Shown: positions 10,158 to 21,214 of the stretch, piece by piece
Layout: each line of letters opens with the position of its first letter
Position numbering within the stretch: position 1 is the first letter of the stretch
Source: Lineolata rhizophorae
Lineage: Eukaryota; Ascomycota; Dothideomycetes; Lineolatales; Lineolataceae
Assembly: GCA_010093515.1 (NCBI GenBank)
Contig: MU001691.1
Coordinates: forward strand, 550,068 to 586,714
Reading direction: 5' to 3'
DNA length: 36,647 bases
Notes under the pieces: generated by a model
What the model saw: only the letters and a program-made list of their open reading frames with translations
What the model was told of the DNA's origin: nothing
Databases searched by the model: none
Program-made: the position numbers and the translations under genes

Positions 10158-11090
10158 TTACCCCCTCCGTCGACCAGACCCACCACCAGCCCCCTTCCCA
10201 CTCGTAGAGCCACTCGCACCGTTACCTCCCTCCGTCTTACCAGCCATCCAAGACGCAAGGTCGAAGTTCTGAATCTGGTTGGCGGGATTGCCGCCGCCGG
10301 TGCCAAGTGGTCCTTTCTTCTGCATCTCTTCGAACTCGGCGCGAGTTTCGGGGTCCACTGGATAATAGTTAGACAGTGTTCTTGGAGCAAAAGGCCGGAA
10401 GAAGGGGTGACATACTATTCTCCATCAACTTAGGCATGCCGACGACAAAAAGTAGGGTAACGAGCGCCATGAGAATCATAGGGGACTTGAGGAAGGAGAG
10501 CGGGGAGACTGTAAGACTAGTTAGCATAGGTTAAAGCCTCCAAATCCTCTTTTTATTCCCGCTTCAATCAAGACAAAACTCCCTCCAAAGTAGTCAGCGG
10601 AAAAGGACTTACATCCACTCCTCTCCTGATAAAACTCTTTCCTCCCAACCGGCCTGACCTCCGCCACGGTTCCCATGCCCGCACCCTTGCCCACTCCCCT
10701 CCTCTCCCCCTTGTTCTCCCACTCATTGCCTCTGAAAGTCTGCCACACGCTAACCATTTCCTCGCTTCCGCCCTGCCGTTCGCCTTCCTTCCCGGCCCCA
10801 CCCGTAACGTCTACTCTCAGTGGTTCAAACGCATAGTCCCGACAGTGCACCGTCAGCAGATAACTTCCCGGTTTGACATCGTCGAACACGAAGGCGCCAG
10901 AGCGCGATAGCGGTGCCGAGAGTGGATCGCCGAAGGCGTGTAGTGTGGCGTGCGTGGTGGGCGGGAGAGAGGCGGGCGTGTCGAGGAGGTTGGAGACTGA
11001 GGGGACAGCAAAGGTTATGCGCGCGGCGTGGGTGAGGGGGGTGGCGAGGCTGAGGAGTAGTACTAATGAATGTCGAATAGGGAGGCGCAT
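10158..11090 (-). CDS. EMC7: ER membrane protein complex subunit 7
   Basis: CDS complement(join(10158..10357, 10416..10508, 10613..11090)), 256 aa; donors GTAAGT and GTATGT, acceptors CAG. Residues 1-22 are a signal peptide (positive MRLPIRHS, then LVLLLSLATPLTHA). Residues about 24-155 form the luminal beta-sandwich domain of EMC7/Sop4 (AFGDPLSAPLSRSGAFVFDD, then VKPGSYLLTVHCRDYAFEPL). Exon 2 encodes SPLSFLKSPMILMALVTLLF, the single membrane segment. The tail contains MDPETRAEFEEMQKK and NQIQNFDLASWMAGK, the conserved cytosolic end of fungal EMC7, and finishes Gly/Ser-rich with a basic RRRG end. EMC inserts tail-anchored and multi-pass proteins in the ER membrane. The start codon overlaps no other gene. 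Confidence 0.93.
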
Positions 11091-11604
11091 TTTGCTGAGT
11101 TGGATATGTGCGCAGGAAAAGGGTGTGGATAGGGGAGTAGAGCCGCTGGGTTGTTGAAGGAGTGTGGGCTTGGTGAAGCTGCAGACGGAGAGTCCAGATG
11201 TTGTCGGTACATGATGTGGCTAGTTGAAACTGTGTGGCGTGCTTGTGTGGCGTAGCCGAGCTTCTGGGCAGCGAACGTTTCTGCAGAACATGACAATGAC
11301 AACATACACTGAACAACGACGAGAGTGAGCTACTTGTAAGGATTTGCCTACGTTTCTATAACCAGTTATACGGCATAACGCTTAGGACAATTCAAGCATT
11401 CGTCTAATTCGGCTTTCCGAAGTTATCAATGCTTATCCCTCAAGTTCAATTTAGATGGTGGTTGGGTGTACCACTGGTGGCTGCAAAGAATATACGTTTC
11501 ATTCGTAGGAGCAATATACCAACTACTTCCTAGTTCAATCATAGCGAATCGTGAATCAATAGAAATCGTATTCTATACCAACCCAGGAACACCAACCTGA
11601 CCCT
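11091..11604. other. EMC7 promoter / ENGase 3' region
   Basis: About 510 bp between two minus-strand genes: it holds the EMC7 promoter and the ENGase transcript end. No gene or clear regulatory motif recognised. Confidence 0.5.
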
Positions 11605-13920
11605 TCAAAGCTCCAGCAACGGATTATGCCATACGCCTGGTACCTTTTCCCCTGCAAACCCCACCCCCACAAGTCCAATCCTCATCAAGCCTCCTTGCAC
11701 GCTCGCTACAGCTTCCCTCAACTTGTCCCCTACTACGTACTCCATGGCATAGCTCCTCCCAATGACTAGATCTTCCCACAGCACCTCGAAGTACGCGAAC
11801 GGCCCGGTGAGGGCACTTTGTTGGTACGCGGGTCTCGTATTCGGATCGAACCTGTGCCCCTTCTTGAGCCGCAGCAGCCATGTCAGACGTTCCAGTCGCC
11901 TGCCATCCTCGCCGCGCTTGTCGAACAGCCAAATGTCGAAGGGCAGCTCGCCGTCGCTCTCCTGCGACGCGAGGCGCGTGATGGCGATGTTCGATATCTG
12001 AAGGATAGACATGCAGCGCGCGCGATCCTCGAGGCCGGGCGTCGACCAGTTGCGCACGCCGAAGACGGAGCTGTGCACGTACACGCCGAGTTCCTCTAGC
12101 CGGTCGCCGCCCGAACCGACGTTCTTGTCGCCGACGGGAAACATCAGCACGTGGCTGCCGTGGCTGCTGCCGCGCGCGTGCGTCGTCTTGATCGGGAAGC
12201 GTTGCTCGTCGCCCGATATGGTAACATAGAAGCCTATGTCCGCCTTGAGCAGCCACGGCGAAGGTAGGAAGTTGATGCGAGCGCGTAAGGTCCCGTCGGC
12301 TAGCATGTTGAGTGTGAACAGCCGCAGCTTGAAGTACCTTGGCGGCGGGGTTCCCGTCTGGGAGTACGCCCAGATCAGCGCGCGAGGTTCACTGTCATCG
12401 ATGGTGCCGTACAAGATACGTGCGGTATCGCCGCCACTGTGCTCAAGTGTCTGCTGCAGGCCCTCGAGGGTACGAAAGTGTGGCAAGATGGATTGCGACC
12501 CTACTTGCGCGTGCGCCGCCATGCCGTCGTAGAAGGCGTATTTGAGCGCCACATCGTGCTGCATGAAGGGCGACGCAAAGTCCGTGTAGAAGAAATCGAC
12601 GGCGCCGGCCGGGAACTCGCGGGCCCATTTCGTGATGGGATGTTCCGCATGCCACCCTGCTGGGAACGTGTGCCGCTTGGTGGTGCCGCAGTCGCAGCAC
12701 AGGTCCGAAGGAAGCTCGTCGCCATCCCACATGGCGCGTTCGACGGCCCGGTGTTGCGCAGGGATAGGGAAGTGTTGGAAGCACCACGCTGGCGCAAAGA
12801 TTCCCGAGGAGAGCTTGTAGGTCGCCGATTTCCACACAGCAAGGCCGGTGTTGGTACCGCCGCCGTTGTCGGAAGGGTATGTAACGCGTTTGGGCTTGTT
12901 GCGGGCGTTTTGAGCCCAGACGTCGACGCCCATGACAACTTGCCCGGAGGAAACTGTGTTACCTTCGGCCATTTTCTTAGACTCCAGCGCATCTTGCTCC
13001 TTCCACTTGTAGTTTGTGAGGGTTGCCGAGCACGCTTGGGAAAACGGAATGTTCTTCTTGGTCAACTTGTTCTGGTAGTTGATCCGATTGTCCACTGTTA
13101 ACGCATCATACCTGCGTAGGTCAGCGCGACCAGACAATCAGAGGCAAATCCGGGGTCCACCGTACCATATCAACTCCGCATTCGTATGAAGAACATTACG
13201 CATGTCGGAGTAAAGTTGATCAAGGAACCGCACCATTGTGCTCGGATTCCAAATATGCCTCGGAAAGGGCTTCTCGATGTTGATCAGCCACCCGTCGAAC
13301 CCATATATCTCGGCCATCTTCAAAAGTTGGTTCGCGACGAGGAACGAAAGCTCGTTGGCATTCTTCGCCGATGGTACCATCGTGAACATGCGCTCGGTTT
13401 CGGGCTGACATCGCTCGATGATGAAGGTTCCCAAAGACTTTACGCCATTCCGGTGCAGTGTATTCGTCCATGACGCCGGGGGTATCGTCACCAACTTGTG
13501 TGAGAAGTACACGAGAGAGTCCACGAACTGGAGATATTGGCAAGTGTACCTTTCGGGCTCACAACCAATCGTCTGAACATTCTCATACGCATGGTAGTTC
13601 CCTGAGTAGTCATGTATCAAGACCACCTTCGCAGGGACAGGTGTCTTGCTGCTCCTCGGGTACAGCCTCGGATCTGTAATCTCCGGCCGAGGTACCAGCG
13701 GCGTGTTTGACTGTTGCAGAGGTTCGACATCAGCAGCGCTCCATTGTAGCAGCTGGTCAAAGGTTTCAAAGTAGGCAAATCCACGTAAGGCGTCCTCCCG
13801 CTGCTTCTCTAGGTCAGGTACGGGTTCAGGCGGATCCTTTGGTCGTAGAAAATGTGGAAGCTTATCACGGAGGTCGTCGCGGATGGGCCTCAAGATGTCC
13901 TTAAGGCCGCAGGCGGCCAT
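11605..13920 (-). CDS. Cytosolic endo-beta-N-acetylglucosaminidase (GH85)
   Basis: CDS complement(join(11605..13111, 13166..13920)), 753 aa. One 54 nt intron (donor GTACGG, acceptor CGCAG) splits the codon pair for W-Y in ELIWYDALTVD, a conserved GH85 strand. The catalytic motif FDGWLINIE carries the Asn-x-Glu pair (about N214 and E216): Glu is the acid/base and Asn orients the substrate acetamido group. Other GH85 marks: KVVLIHDYSGNYHAYEN, WTNTLHRNGVKSLGTFIIER, and after the intron RINYQNKLTKKN and VDFFYTDFASPF. No signal peptide, so the enzyme is expected in the cytosol, where it trims N-glycans from misfolded or retrotranslocated glycoproteins by cutting within the chitobiose core. Length fits the family. 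It is divergent from ERD2. Confidence 0.95.
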
Positions 13921-14418
13921 TGAACTCTCGAGGTAATCGGTGATGACAAAAATATTTTAGGAGAATGGCTAGAGTAAAGGATATCGCCCAATTTACGTAC
14001 ATTCAAAATCTATAGTACATATCGGCATGATGTCAAGAGGAGCACGTAGCAGGAGCGTCACGATTGACGGTGTCCTGCTGCAAGAGACTGCCCCAGAGGA
14101 GAGACTCAACTGCTCCTGCGAGTGTGACTCAAATAGAAGCACCGCATGTGTCCCTCCCAGCGCATTTGGCTATTGCTGAGCCCTCGTGCGTGGGTAGGCG
14201 CAGCAGCCCAAGAACGGCGGAGGGCAGGCGTGAGTCCGAGGGTCGGAGGTCGGGCAAGCTGGCTGTAAGCTTGTGGATCGGCGGTCTTGGCATTTCGCGT
14301 TAAGAACACGTTTGAGCGCCGCATGTAGCCTGCCCGACGTCTGCCCCGAACATTTTGTCGCAACTCTCAACGCTACTCCTCCCATCGCCAACGATTCTCT
14401 CCTCTTCCAGTGCCCAAG
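13921..14418. promoter_or_regulatory. Divergent ENGase/ERD2 promoter region
   Basis: 498 bp between two start codons pointing away from each other, so control elements for both genes must lie here or within the transcripts. I did not find a convincing unfolded-protein-response element or TATA box. Small frames on both strands look spurious. Confidence 0.5.
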
Positions 14419-15461
14419 ATGAATCTCTTCAGGCTACTGGGTACGTTGCTGGTTATATCGCCCTTGCTTCCACCCGTTGTGGTGCGCGCAAGCATCCTGC
14501 CGGAATCGAATCGCTAACGCGTTTTCCGACCTCAACAGGAGACTTCTCCCATCTCGCCTCAATCTTCATTTTGCTGCAAAAGATGCGGGCTTCAAGCGTA
14601 AGCTCCCTTATCTAGAGCTCCGCCCAGCAGGATAGCCGCACAGTGCAGTTGCGCGCATGCCACGATGCTAATGAGCTAACTATGCGATCGCCTGTTACAA
14701 GAGCGCATCGGGCATTTCCTTCAAGTCGCAATTCCTGTACTTCTTGGTCTACGTAACGCGATACATGGACCTGCTGTGGACGAATCCGGCGACACACCTC
14801 TACAACACCATTTTCAAGATCGTCTTCATCTCCAGTTCCGCATACACTCTCTACCTGATGCTCAACGACTACAAGCCGACGCACGACCCGAACCTAGATA
14901 CCTTCAAGGTCCAGTACTTGCTAGCGTTTGCGGGCGTGATGGCTTTGCTCTTCCCGTACAAGTGGACACCCTGGGAGGTATGTGCACACGGGGGAGACGA
15001 GTGATGGAACAAGAATTAAGTGTCTGACTTCTTTTGCAGATGATCTGGGCATTTTCTATCTGGTTGGAATCTGTCGCGATCTTGCCGCAGCTTTTCATGT
15101 TGCAACGAACGGGCGAAGCCGAGACAATAACAACGCACTACCTCTTCGCCCTCGGTCTATATCGCGCTCTTTACATTCCGAACTGGATATACCGGTATTT
15201 CTTCGAGAATCACTTCGATGTGATCTCTGTTATCGCGGGAATCATTCAGACGATTCTGTACTCAGACTTCTTCTATATTTACTATACCAAGTAAGTGCTG
15301 ATTTTCTTCCACAGACTTACGTATGCTATAACCGTAGCGGTCTTCGCTTGGCGGAAGACGTACTTGGGAGTAGCATTTGATTGAGATCGTATGTAATGAG
15401 GTGCGCTAATACCGAAATCTTTAGGGTCCTTCAAGGCAAGAAGTTCAACCTTCCGGTGTAA
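14419..15461 (+). CDS. ERD2: ER lumen protein-retaining receptor (HDEL/KDEL receptor)
   Basis: CDS join(14419..14440, 14539..14597, 14702..14977, 15040..15290, 15425..15461), 214 aa, the usual size. All introns are GT-AG; a GCTAAC branch site is seen before exon 3. The protein is highly conserved: [54 protein letters not shown], then [19 protein letters not shown] and a C-terminal GKKFNLPV tail with the Lys pair used for retrograde return. Seven membrane segments by family. It binds escaped ER residents in the cis-Golgi and returns them in COPI vesicles. The very short first exon (22 nt) and last exon (37 nt) would be missed by simple frame scanning. Confidence 0.97.
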
Positions 15462-16042
15462 ATCGGTCCGAACCCTTCAATAAGTCTGTCGCTTTTGACT
15501 CCCGCGACGTTTTGCTTGCGGAGCGTCTGTATGTTGCAGCACGAGTGCAAATAGCCTGTCTAAGAGCTTTTCTCGGAAGGCCTGCATTCAGACCAGTGCC
15601 TCTTACAAACCTTTTAATACTGTGTACGCGACAAATTGGGGTGTTCGTGCTATTGGATTGGCAAAAATTTGTTGGATCACTTGGCGTTTTTGTGCCTTGG
15701 TCGGCGAGCCATGGCACAGCATGCCCTGACAACGGGCTGGACCGTCGTGGGGAGGATAGGGGCTTGATTGTACGCTTAGGTTATGTCACAATTAAGAATA
15801 AGGGCTATACTTCAACATTGATAAACACTGTATGATGTTTGTAATAAATGCCTTCTTTGTCGGCTCTAGCTCCGGGAAGTCCGACTAGGGTAGGTGGAAG
15901 GAACATTGGAAGGTCGCCGCTGCCAATTTGGACTCACGCTAGACACGTGCGCACGCGACACCCTCAACGCGCCAACCAACACTGTACAACCTCGTCGTTG
16001 TGCCCTTCCACCTTCCTTCACTCTGTACAGCGAACGACCAAA
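15462..16042. promoter_or_regulatory. ERD2 3' end and ORC5 promoter
   Basis: About 580 bp. An AATAAA hexamer at 15843-15848 could serve the ERD2 transcript, though it lies 380 nt after the stop. The last 100 bp before ORC5 hold CACGTG at 15944, ACGCGA at 15953 and ACGCGCC at 15967. ACGCG is the core of the Mlu cell-cycle box bound by MBF in yeasts, which fits a G1/S gene, but the match is short. A 107-codon frame at 15512-15835 looks spurious. Confidence 0.45.
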
Positions 16043-17789
16043 ATGCTGCCCGAAGAGCTTTTCGAGACGCTCAATGAGCAGTTTCGGTGCCGCGAATCCC
16101 AAATCCGCCAACTCTCTGCGCTCTACTCGGTATGCCATCTCCGATTTCCATCATCTAAAATCATGCCGCTAACGCGTGTCCAGCCCTGGTTTCCTTCCCC
16201 GCCGACAGCAGTCATCCACGGCCTGCCGTCTACAGGCAAATCCTCCATCATTTCCGCCGTCTTAGACGTTAACGATATCCCGCATGCGCTTGTGGATAGC
16301 GCGCAGTGCGTCACGGGGCGGCATCTACTAGAGCGTATAACGGGCGCGTGTGTTGCAGCGATTGAAGCGGCGAAGCTAGGATCCGATGATGAAGATGCCG
16401 TCGAAGTGGACCGGCAGATGGTGGAGCGAACGGAGAATATTTCGGCGCTAGCAGTGAATCTGACAATGCTGATGGATGGGTATGGTGAGCAGAAGGGTGC
16501 AAGTAGGAAGTTCGTCCTAGTAGTGGATGGGGTGGATAAGCAAAGAGAAGCTCCGCCCACATTAATTGCTGGGCTGGCAAGGTTGGGGGAGATGGTGAGT
16601 GACCACTGCTTCCGCGACATATCTTCAAACTGGTTGTTCTTCAGCTTATCTGTTAACTCGAAGCCTTCTTCTAGATCCCTGGTTTCCATACCCTCCTGAT
16701 TTTACACCGCCCTCTACCGCACCTCCTCCACATCTCTGCCGTCCCGCACATTCATTTTCCGCCATACACCCGTGCCCAATGCATCCACATCTTGTCGCGA
16801 TATCCGCGTGCCATCTTCCCCGAGCTTCCTGAGGACGATGAGGACTACACCGCGGAGGAAGCGGCTCAGGACAACGAATGGCTCTGGCCTCGCTATCTCG
16901 GCCTTATCTGGGACGCGCTAGCCCGTGGCGCAGCGCGCGATTTGAGCGAATTCGAAGCTGTGGCAGAGAGACTATGGGCGCGTTTTGTGCAACCGATTGT
17001 TGATGGGGAGTTGGGGACGAGAGACTTCTCCAGGCTGGTTATTAGAGCAAGGCCATTGATGCAGGGAGAAGTCGGGCTCAGCGACGGTTGGGTTAGTGCT
17101 GGCGCTGGTTCTGGTACAACAAGTAAGTCCACTGCGGCACAGATAACGGGGAAAGGAGTGGAGGATGCCAATTGTGAGTGTTGCAAGCCGCCATTTCGTG
17201 AGGAAAGTGTGTGTGGAAAGTGCTTACAAGATGATTCCACAGCGCCGCATGACTTGCCGTACTTTACCAAAGTACTACTGTGCGCCGCGTACCTCGCGTC
17301 GTATAATCCAGCTCGCCAGGATCCTATCTACTTCATGAAGACCGCCGATAAGAAGAAACGACAAAGGAAAGCATCAGCTACCACTCTTGCCAAGGCATCA
17401 AAGCACAAGAAGGCAAGTCCGAAGTCCTTCCTATCCCATTCAACGGAGCCCCTTGTACTAACTTTACACAGATCCCTCGCCAGCTTCTACCTCCCTCCCC
17501 CTTCCAGCTGGACCGTCTCCTCGCGATTCTCCGCGCTCTTCTCCCACACTCGGTGCCTCAGACCGCCGACTTACTCACTACACTCGCCACCCTGGTCTCG
17601 CTGCGCCTGCTGCTTCGGTCGGGCGCCGCCGCTTCCACGAGCGCTTCCGCTTCCGCTGGCACCACTGCCGCCGGTGACGTTCTTGATGGCGCAGGGAAGT
17701 GGCGTGTCAATTTTGGATGGGAGTATGCGAATGCGTTGGGGAGAAGTGTGGGACTAGAGTTGGCGGAGTGGCTCGCGGGAGGGGAGTGA
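16043..17789 (+). CDS. ORC5: Origin recognition complex subunit 5
   Basis: CDS join(16043..16129, 16184..16594, 16675..17173, 17243..17412, 17472..17789), 494 aa. AAA+ fold: Walker A GLPSTGKS at residues 42-49, Walker B VLVVDGVD with Asp at about 144, then the IPGFHTLLILHR and HIHFPPYTRAQCIHIL strands. Late conserved block: HDLPYFTKVLLCAAYLASYN, then a Lys-rich stretch and IPRQLLPPSPFQLDRLLAIL, typical of fungal Orc5. ORC marks replication origins in the nucleus. The third intron (17174..17242) is exactly 69 nt with no in-frame stop, so a retained form adds 23 Cys-rich residues (517 aa). The last intron (17413..17471) begins GCAAGT, a GC-AG intron; its position gives the expected family sequence. 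An AATAAA overlaps the stop codon. Confidence 0.95.
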
Positions 17790-18337
17790 ATAAAGTAAGC
17801 AGAAGAATTGTTGTTAGAAAGGCGTGGCGCCGAACATAGCTCATGCTAGTAAGTGGCGTAGGAAACTCGATAGACTAAGGAGAGTCCATAAAATGTGTTT
17901 AGAGGTGGATATTAGGACTTTCTGTTAGCTTTGAGTCGAGGTACTCGACCTCCTCGGAGCGTATGGTGCAAACAACCCATGAATCGGCTGAAGGATGGGA
18001 ATGAATCACTGCATCGGCACAAGGCATACAGCCGTCAGAGTCACTCCTCGGACATGTACACGATGAAGACATGAATTCGGGGGCTTCTGTGTATTTCCCC
18101 TAGTACAAGGTGAATAGATCATCCGAACTCTACATGTTCCGACAAGCACCTTTACCTCTAGCCTCGCACACTAGAAAGTCAAATCACCTGTGAAAAGCAG
18201 TCCGGGCCGATGCACAACGCCATGAGGGAAAGGCTAAAGCAGATATGTTTTATTAAACCACCAATCATCAATACAACCCTAATATAGAGCCAGAGAAATG
18301 AGACCCTGAGGTCTTTGACCTGTGCTAGCATAATCAG
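17790..18337. other. Convergent ORC5/TAD3 intergenic region
   Basis: About 550 bp holding both transcript ends. No coding frame recognised. A minus-strand AATAAA lies at 18249-18254. Confidence 0.5.
18249..18254 (-). terminator. Candidate TAD3 polyadenylation hexamer
   Basis: AATAAA on the minus strand, 84 nt past the TAD3 stop codon, at a fitting distance for a fungal 3' end. Fungal poly(A) signals are loose, so this is only a candidate. Confidence 0.4.
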
Positions 18338-19945
18338 TCACACACTCGTCTCCTCCGAAAAAGGCTCATCAGCGCCATTCTCTTCACAGACTTCTGAGCC
18401 ATCCGTATCAACTTCGCGTTGAAACTGCCAGACCAATCCCTTCCAATTAAGTTCTGGCCGCCAAAAGAGTCCATATCCGAGTCCACCATCCACAAACGCC
18501 TTCCCAGCCTGCACTTCCGCAACTAGAGCGCCAGTCCTTTGCATTCTCCGTCCGAAAACCAAGCGCCCGAACCTCGAATGCAGCGCTGCCATGGCGCAAC
18601 CAACGCATGGTTCGTGCGAAACATACAGCTCCAGATCGAGGCACAGGTAACCGTTGTGCGACAGATTGTCCGTTGTAGATGCATACCGAGCTTCTAGCGG
18701 AGTAAGTGGTTTACTAAGGAACGGGTAGTCAGGCTCGCTAGATAGGAGCTGCTCCTTCTTCGACGGATCGGACCCGAGCGCCAGCCGCTTGTTTGCCACC
18801 ATAGCAATGGCGCGCATCACAGCGTGCGCGAGGGGATTGCTTTCCACCTGGCTAGTAGCCGCCGTGTTCGTGCCATCTGGTCGACCGTACCACCGCGCAT
18901 CGCCCGCCACGGCGACAACACGCTCCCATTTCTTAGTAGGCGTCTGGCTCCGTTCCTTCCCGTTATTTCCGCCGCTTCTCTCGACGATCACACACCCAGC
19001 GCCGATGCCCCAGCCTTGCTCCTTACACACCTGCCCCACACTTTGCGCTAGTTGCAGCCACTTCCCTGCGACATCTTTGATTTCGCTCTCCGCGCGCGAG
19101 ACGATAGCCGGATGTGCTCCGAAGGGGTTGTTCCGCTTGTAGACGGTCGGCCAATGCGTGGCGGTCCAGGAAGACGCGGCCTGCCCCGTCGTAGGCGGGT
19201 GAAGCGGGGCAGGCAGCGTGAGGAGCTTAAGAGGATAAGGCGACACTTGTAAAGTAGGCGAGGGTAGGAAAGGAGCTGCAGTGCTTAGGATGGCGGTTAG
19301 GCGTTCGGAAGAGACTAGGTGGATCGGGCAGACGAGGAGAACAATTGTTTGTGGACGTGGAGTCGCCGTTGGTGGAGGAGAGCCGGTGGGCGAAGCTGGA
19401 GACGTGCTCCGAGAGATCGATGGACTCGTATCACTGCCTGTTGATGTAGATGCATCGGTAGGGGATGGGGAATTGTCAGACGAAGGCAGCTGAACTCGCA
19501 AATGCGCTGGCAAGTACGCAGGTTTGGCGAGCCTGCGAAGATGAAGCAGCGGTATGGAGTCGAAGTCGCGAATCGAGCGTTTAACGAGGCTTTTTTGGTC
19601 AGTTCTTCCTCTTGCAAAGAATAAGGATGCAACTAGTTAGCAAACGGAGTACAACTGCGTACTTCAATACCACATTTGAGCTCTTAATGGGAATCTCCAC
19701 TGCATAGCAGTCGACTAACTCGCCCATTAGCCCACTATCTGAGACCGTACTTCGAACTCTCGCCTACTCGTATCCACGGACATAATCATACTAGTTTCTG
19801 TGGCGGCGGTTGCTTCCGCCTTGGTTTTGAGGGTTTTCAACCTGCCTCGCCAGGGCGGGGCAGCTGTGGGGTCTTCATCGTGAACCTTTGACACAGTTGG
19901 CGGGCTCCCTGGAGGTTCAACTGGAGCTGAGAAAGCGTTGGGCAT
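18338..19945 (-). CDS. TAD3: tRNA-specific adenosine-34 deaminase, non-catalytic subunit
   Basis: CDS complement(join(18338..19610, 19663..19714, 19792..19945)), 492 aa. Introns: 77 nt (donor GTATGA, GCTAAT branch, acceptor TTAG) and 52 nt (donor GTACGC, GCTAAC branch, acceptor CAAG). Phase is continuous. The N-terminus gives GRLKTLKTKAEATAATET followed by IDCYAVEIPIKSSNVVL and LLHLRRLAKPAYLPAHL, the expected Tad3 lead. The deaminase domain has NPLAHAV: the catalytic Glu of active deaminases is Val, the Tad3/ADAT3 hallmark. The second zinc motif PCVGCAM is intact. With Tad2 it converts A34 to inosine in tRNAs. A Ser/Thr/Pro-rich insert (about residues 110-155) separates the N-terminal part from the core. 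Initiation at the ATG at 19727 was considered and rejected. Confidence 0.93.
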
Positions 19946-20529
19946 TGACGATTTGGGTGTGACCTGTTCCGAAACCCGGGGAGATAGAGTTTCGAAGTAA
20001 AGCGCAGCGCGGTGTTGACGATCTGGAGGCTGGTGTTCTCGTCTAAGTAGTTGCTGTACGGAAGAGCGACCCTTGTCAGATGGCGGGGTACCGCTTCACT
20101 ACCGTCGCTATTGCCGGGAGCAGTTTAGTCAGGGACGCCTTCCCATCCAAGTTTAGCTCTCCATTGAAGCCGCCAACTAATCCAATCGTCACACGCCTTC
20201 GATCTTAGACTTCATAGTCAATTCTACACCCCATCTTCAACCTTGAACTCTGTCTTCAGCTGCGGACCCGGTCTTAGTCCTGAGCTTCGTCTTCAGCCTT
20301 GGGCTTTGTCCAATGGACTTTTTGCGCACGGAGGACGGATTTGTTGCGTGCCAACGAGAAGTTAGGCCACTGCAAGCTTAGGAACCCTTTGCTAGTACGC
20401 TTTGTTGCCAGGTATCCATAACCACCCCAGCAGCAGTGCCACATGTTAGCATTAGACCACAGGATTAGGCTGACATGTGATTTGCATGCGATGCCGGCGG
20501 GGAAAGTGCACGGGACATCACAGCCCACA
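19946..20529. other. TAD3 upstream region, start of gene-poor compartment
   Basis: Includes the TAD3 promoter. Around 20225-20310 short imperfect repeats of CTTCAGC/CTTGA-type words occur. No gene recognised; small frames here look random. Confidence 0.4.
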
Positions 20530-20880
20530 ACCAGCGTGCTTCCACTGGCATGTGAGCCCATTCAACGAAACGGCCGGAATATCGCTGCCCCCGCTAGTCA
20601 TTGCCCTACAGTAGAGTATCGCTGCCCTCAGCAAATTCACCACGCTAAGTTACCAAACAGCGGGGTGTCGCTGCCTCCAAAGAACTTGCCTGGTTAAGCT
20701 GCCAGACCACGGGATATCGCTGCCCCCAACGAACATGCCTCGTCGAGCACTACCAAACAACGCCATGTCGCTGTCCTTGGGAAAATTGCCTGGTTAACTG
20801 ACAAACACTAGATGTCGCTGTCCTCGGCAAAGATGCCTAGTTACCTAGCAGGCACCGGATTTCGCAGCCCCAATCCACAT
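20530..20880. repeat. Minisatellite A, period about 48 bp
   Basis: TCGCTG (or TCGCAG) recurs at 20582, 20619, 20668, 20717, 20768, 20815 and 20862, i.e. spacings of 37, 49, 49, 51, 47 and 47. Between them the words TGCC, TGGTTAA and ACCAAACA recur in the same order. A weaker first copy may start at about 20532. Copies have diverged, so the array is old. Confidence 0.8.
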
Positions 20881-21214
20881 GCCTGCATAGTCCCACAAAC
20901 GCAGAGTCTAGGCCCTGATAGCCTGATCCGGGTGAGTGGGGGTAGTTTGCCTACCAGTTGCCTGCACATGCATGTGAAGTCCTGGGCAGTGTTCCGGGCC
21001 ACCAGGCGATGCTGCTGGCTCACTCACATGCTGTTCGTGTCTGATCGCCAACATGGCATGTTGTGCGGGTCTAGGCCAGGTATCTCGGTTATACATGCGA
21101 CCCTAGTAGTTTGGTGCGGCTAAGCACTAAGGATGTGGTTGCCTTTCCCCTCTTGCTGTGGCCTCAGATTCATGTGGGTTGCCGCCTTGTCAGTATTGCA
21201 TCGGTAGCATCGCT
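20881..21214. other. Spacer between minisatellites A and B
   Basis: About 330 bp with no clear tandem period and no gene recognised. It contains scattered TGCCT and GGTCTAGGCC-like words that may be worn repeat units. Confidence 0.35.

Noticed and set aside
15291-15314. Alternative ERD2 acceptor at a nearby CACAG giving a different C-terminus
   Set aside because: The implied intron would be only 24 nt, below any credible fungal intron, and would lose the conserved GKKFNLP tail.
19725-19729. TAATG stop/restart signal before TAD3, as in some mycovirus transcripts
   Set aside because: Lies within a well-formed 77 nt intron; the spliced N-terminus matches the Tad3 family.
516-19945. Specialised metabolite or defence gene cluster
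   Set aside because: All genes are housekeeping types; no synthase, tailoring enzyme, NLR or heterokaryon-incompatibility domain is visible.
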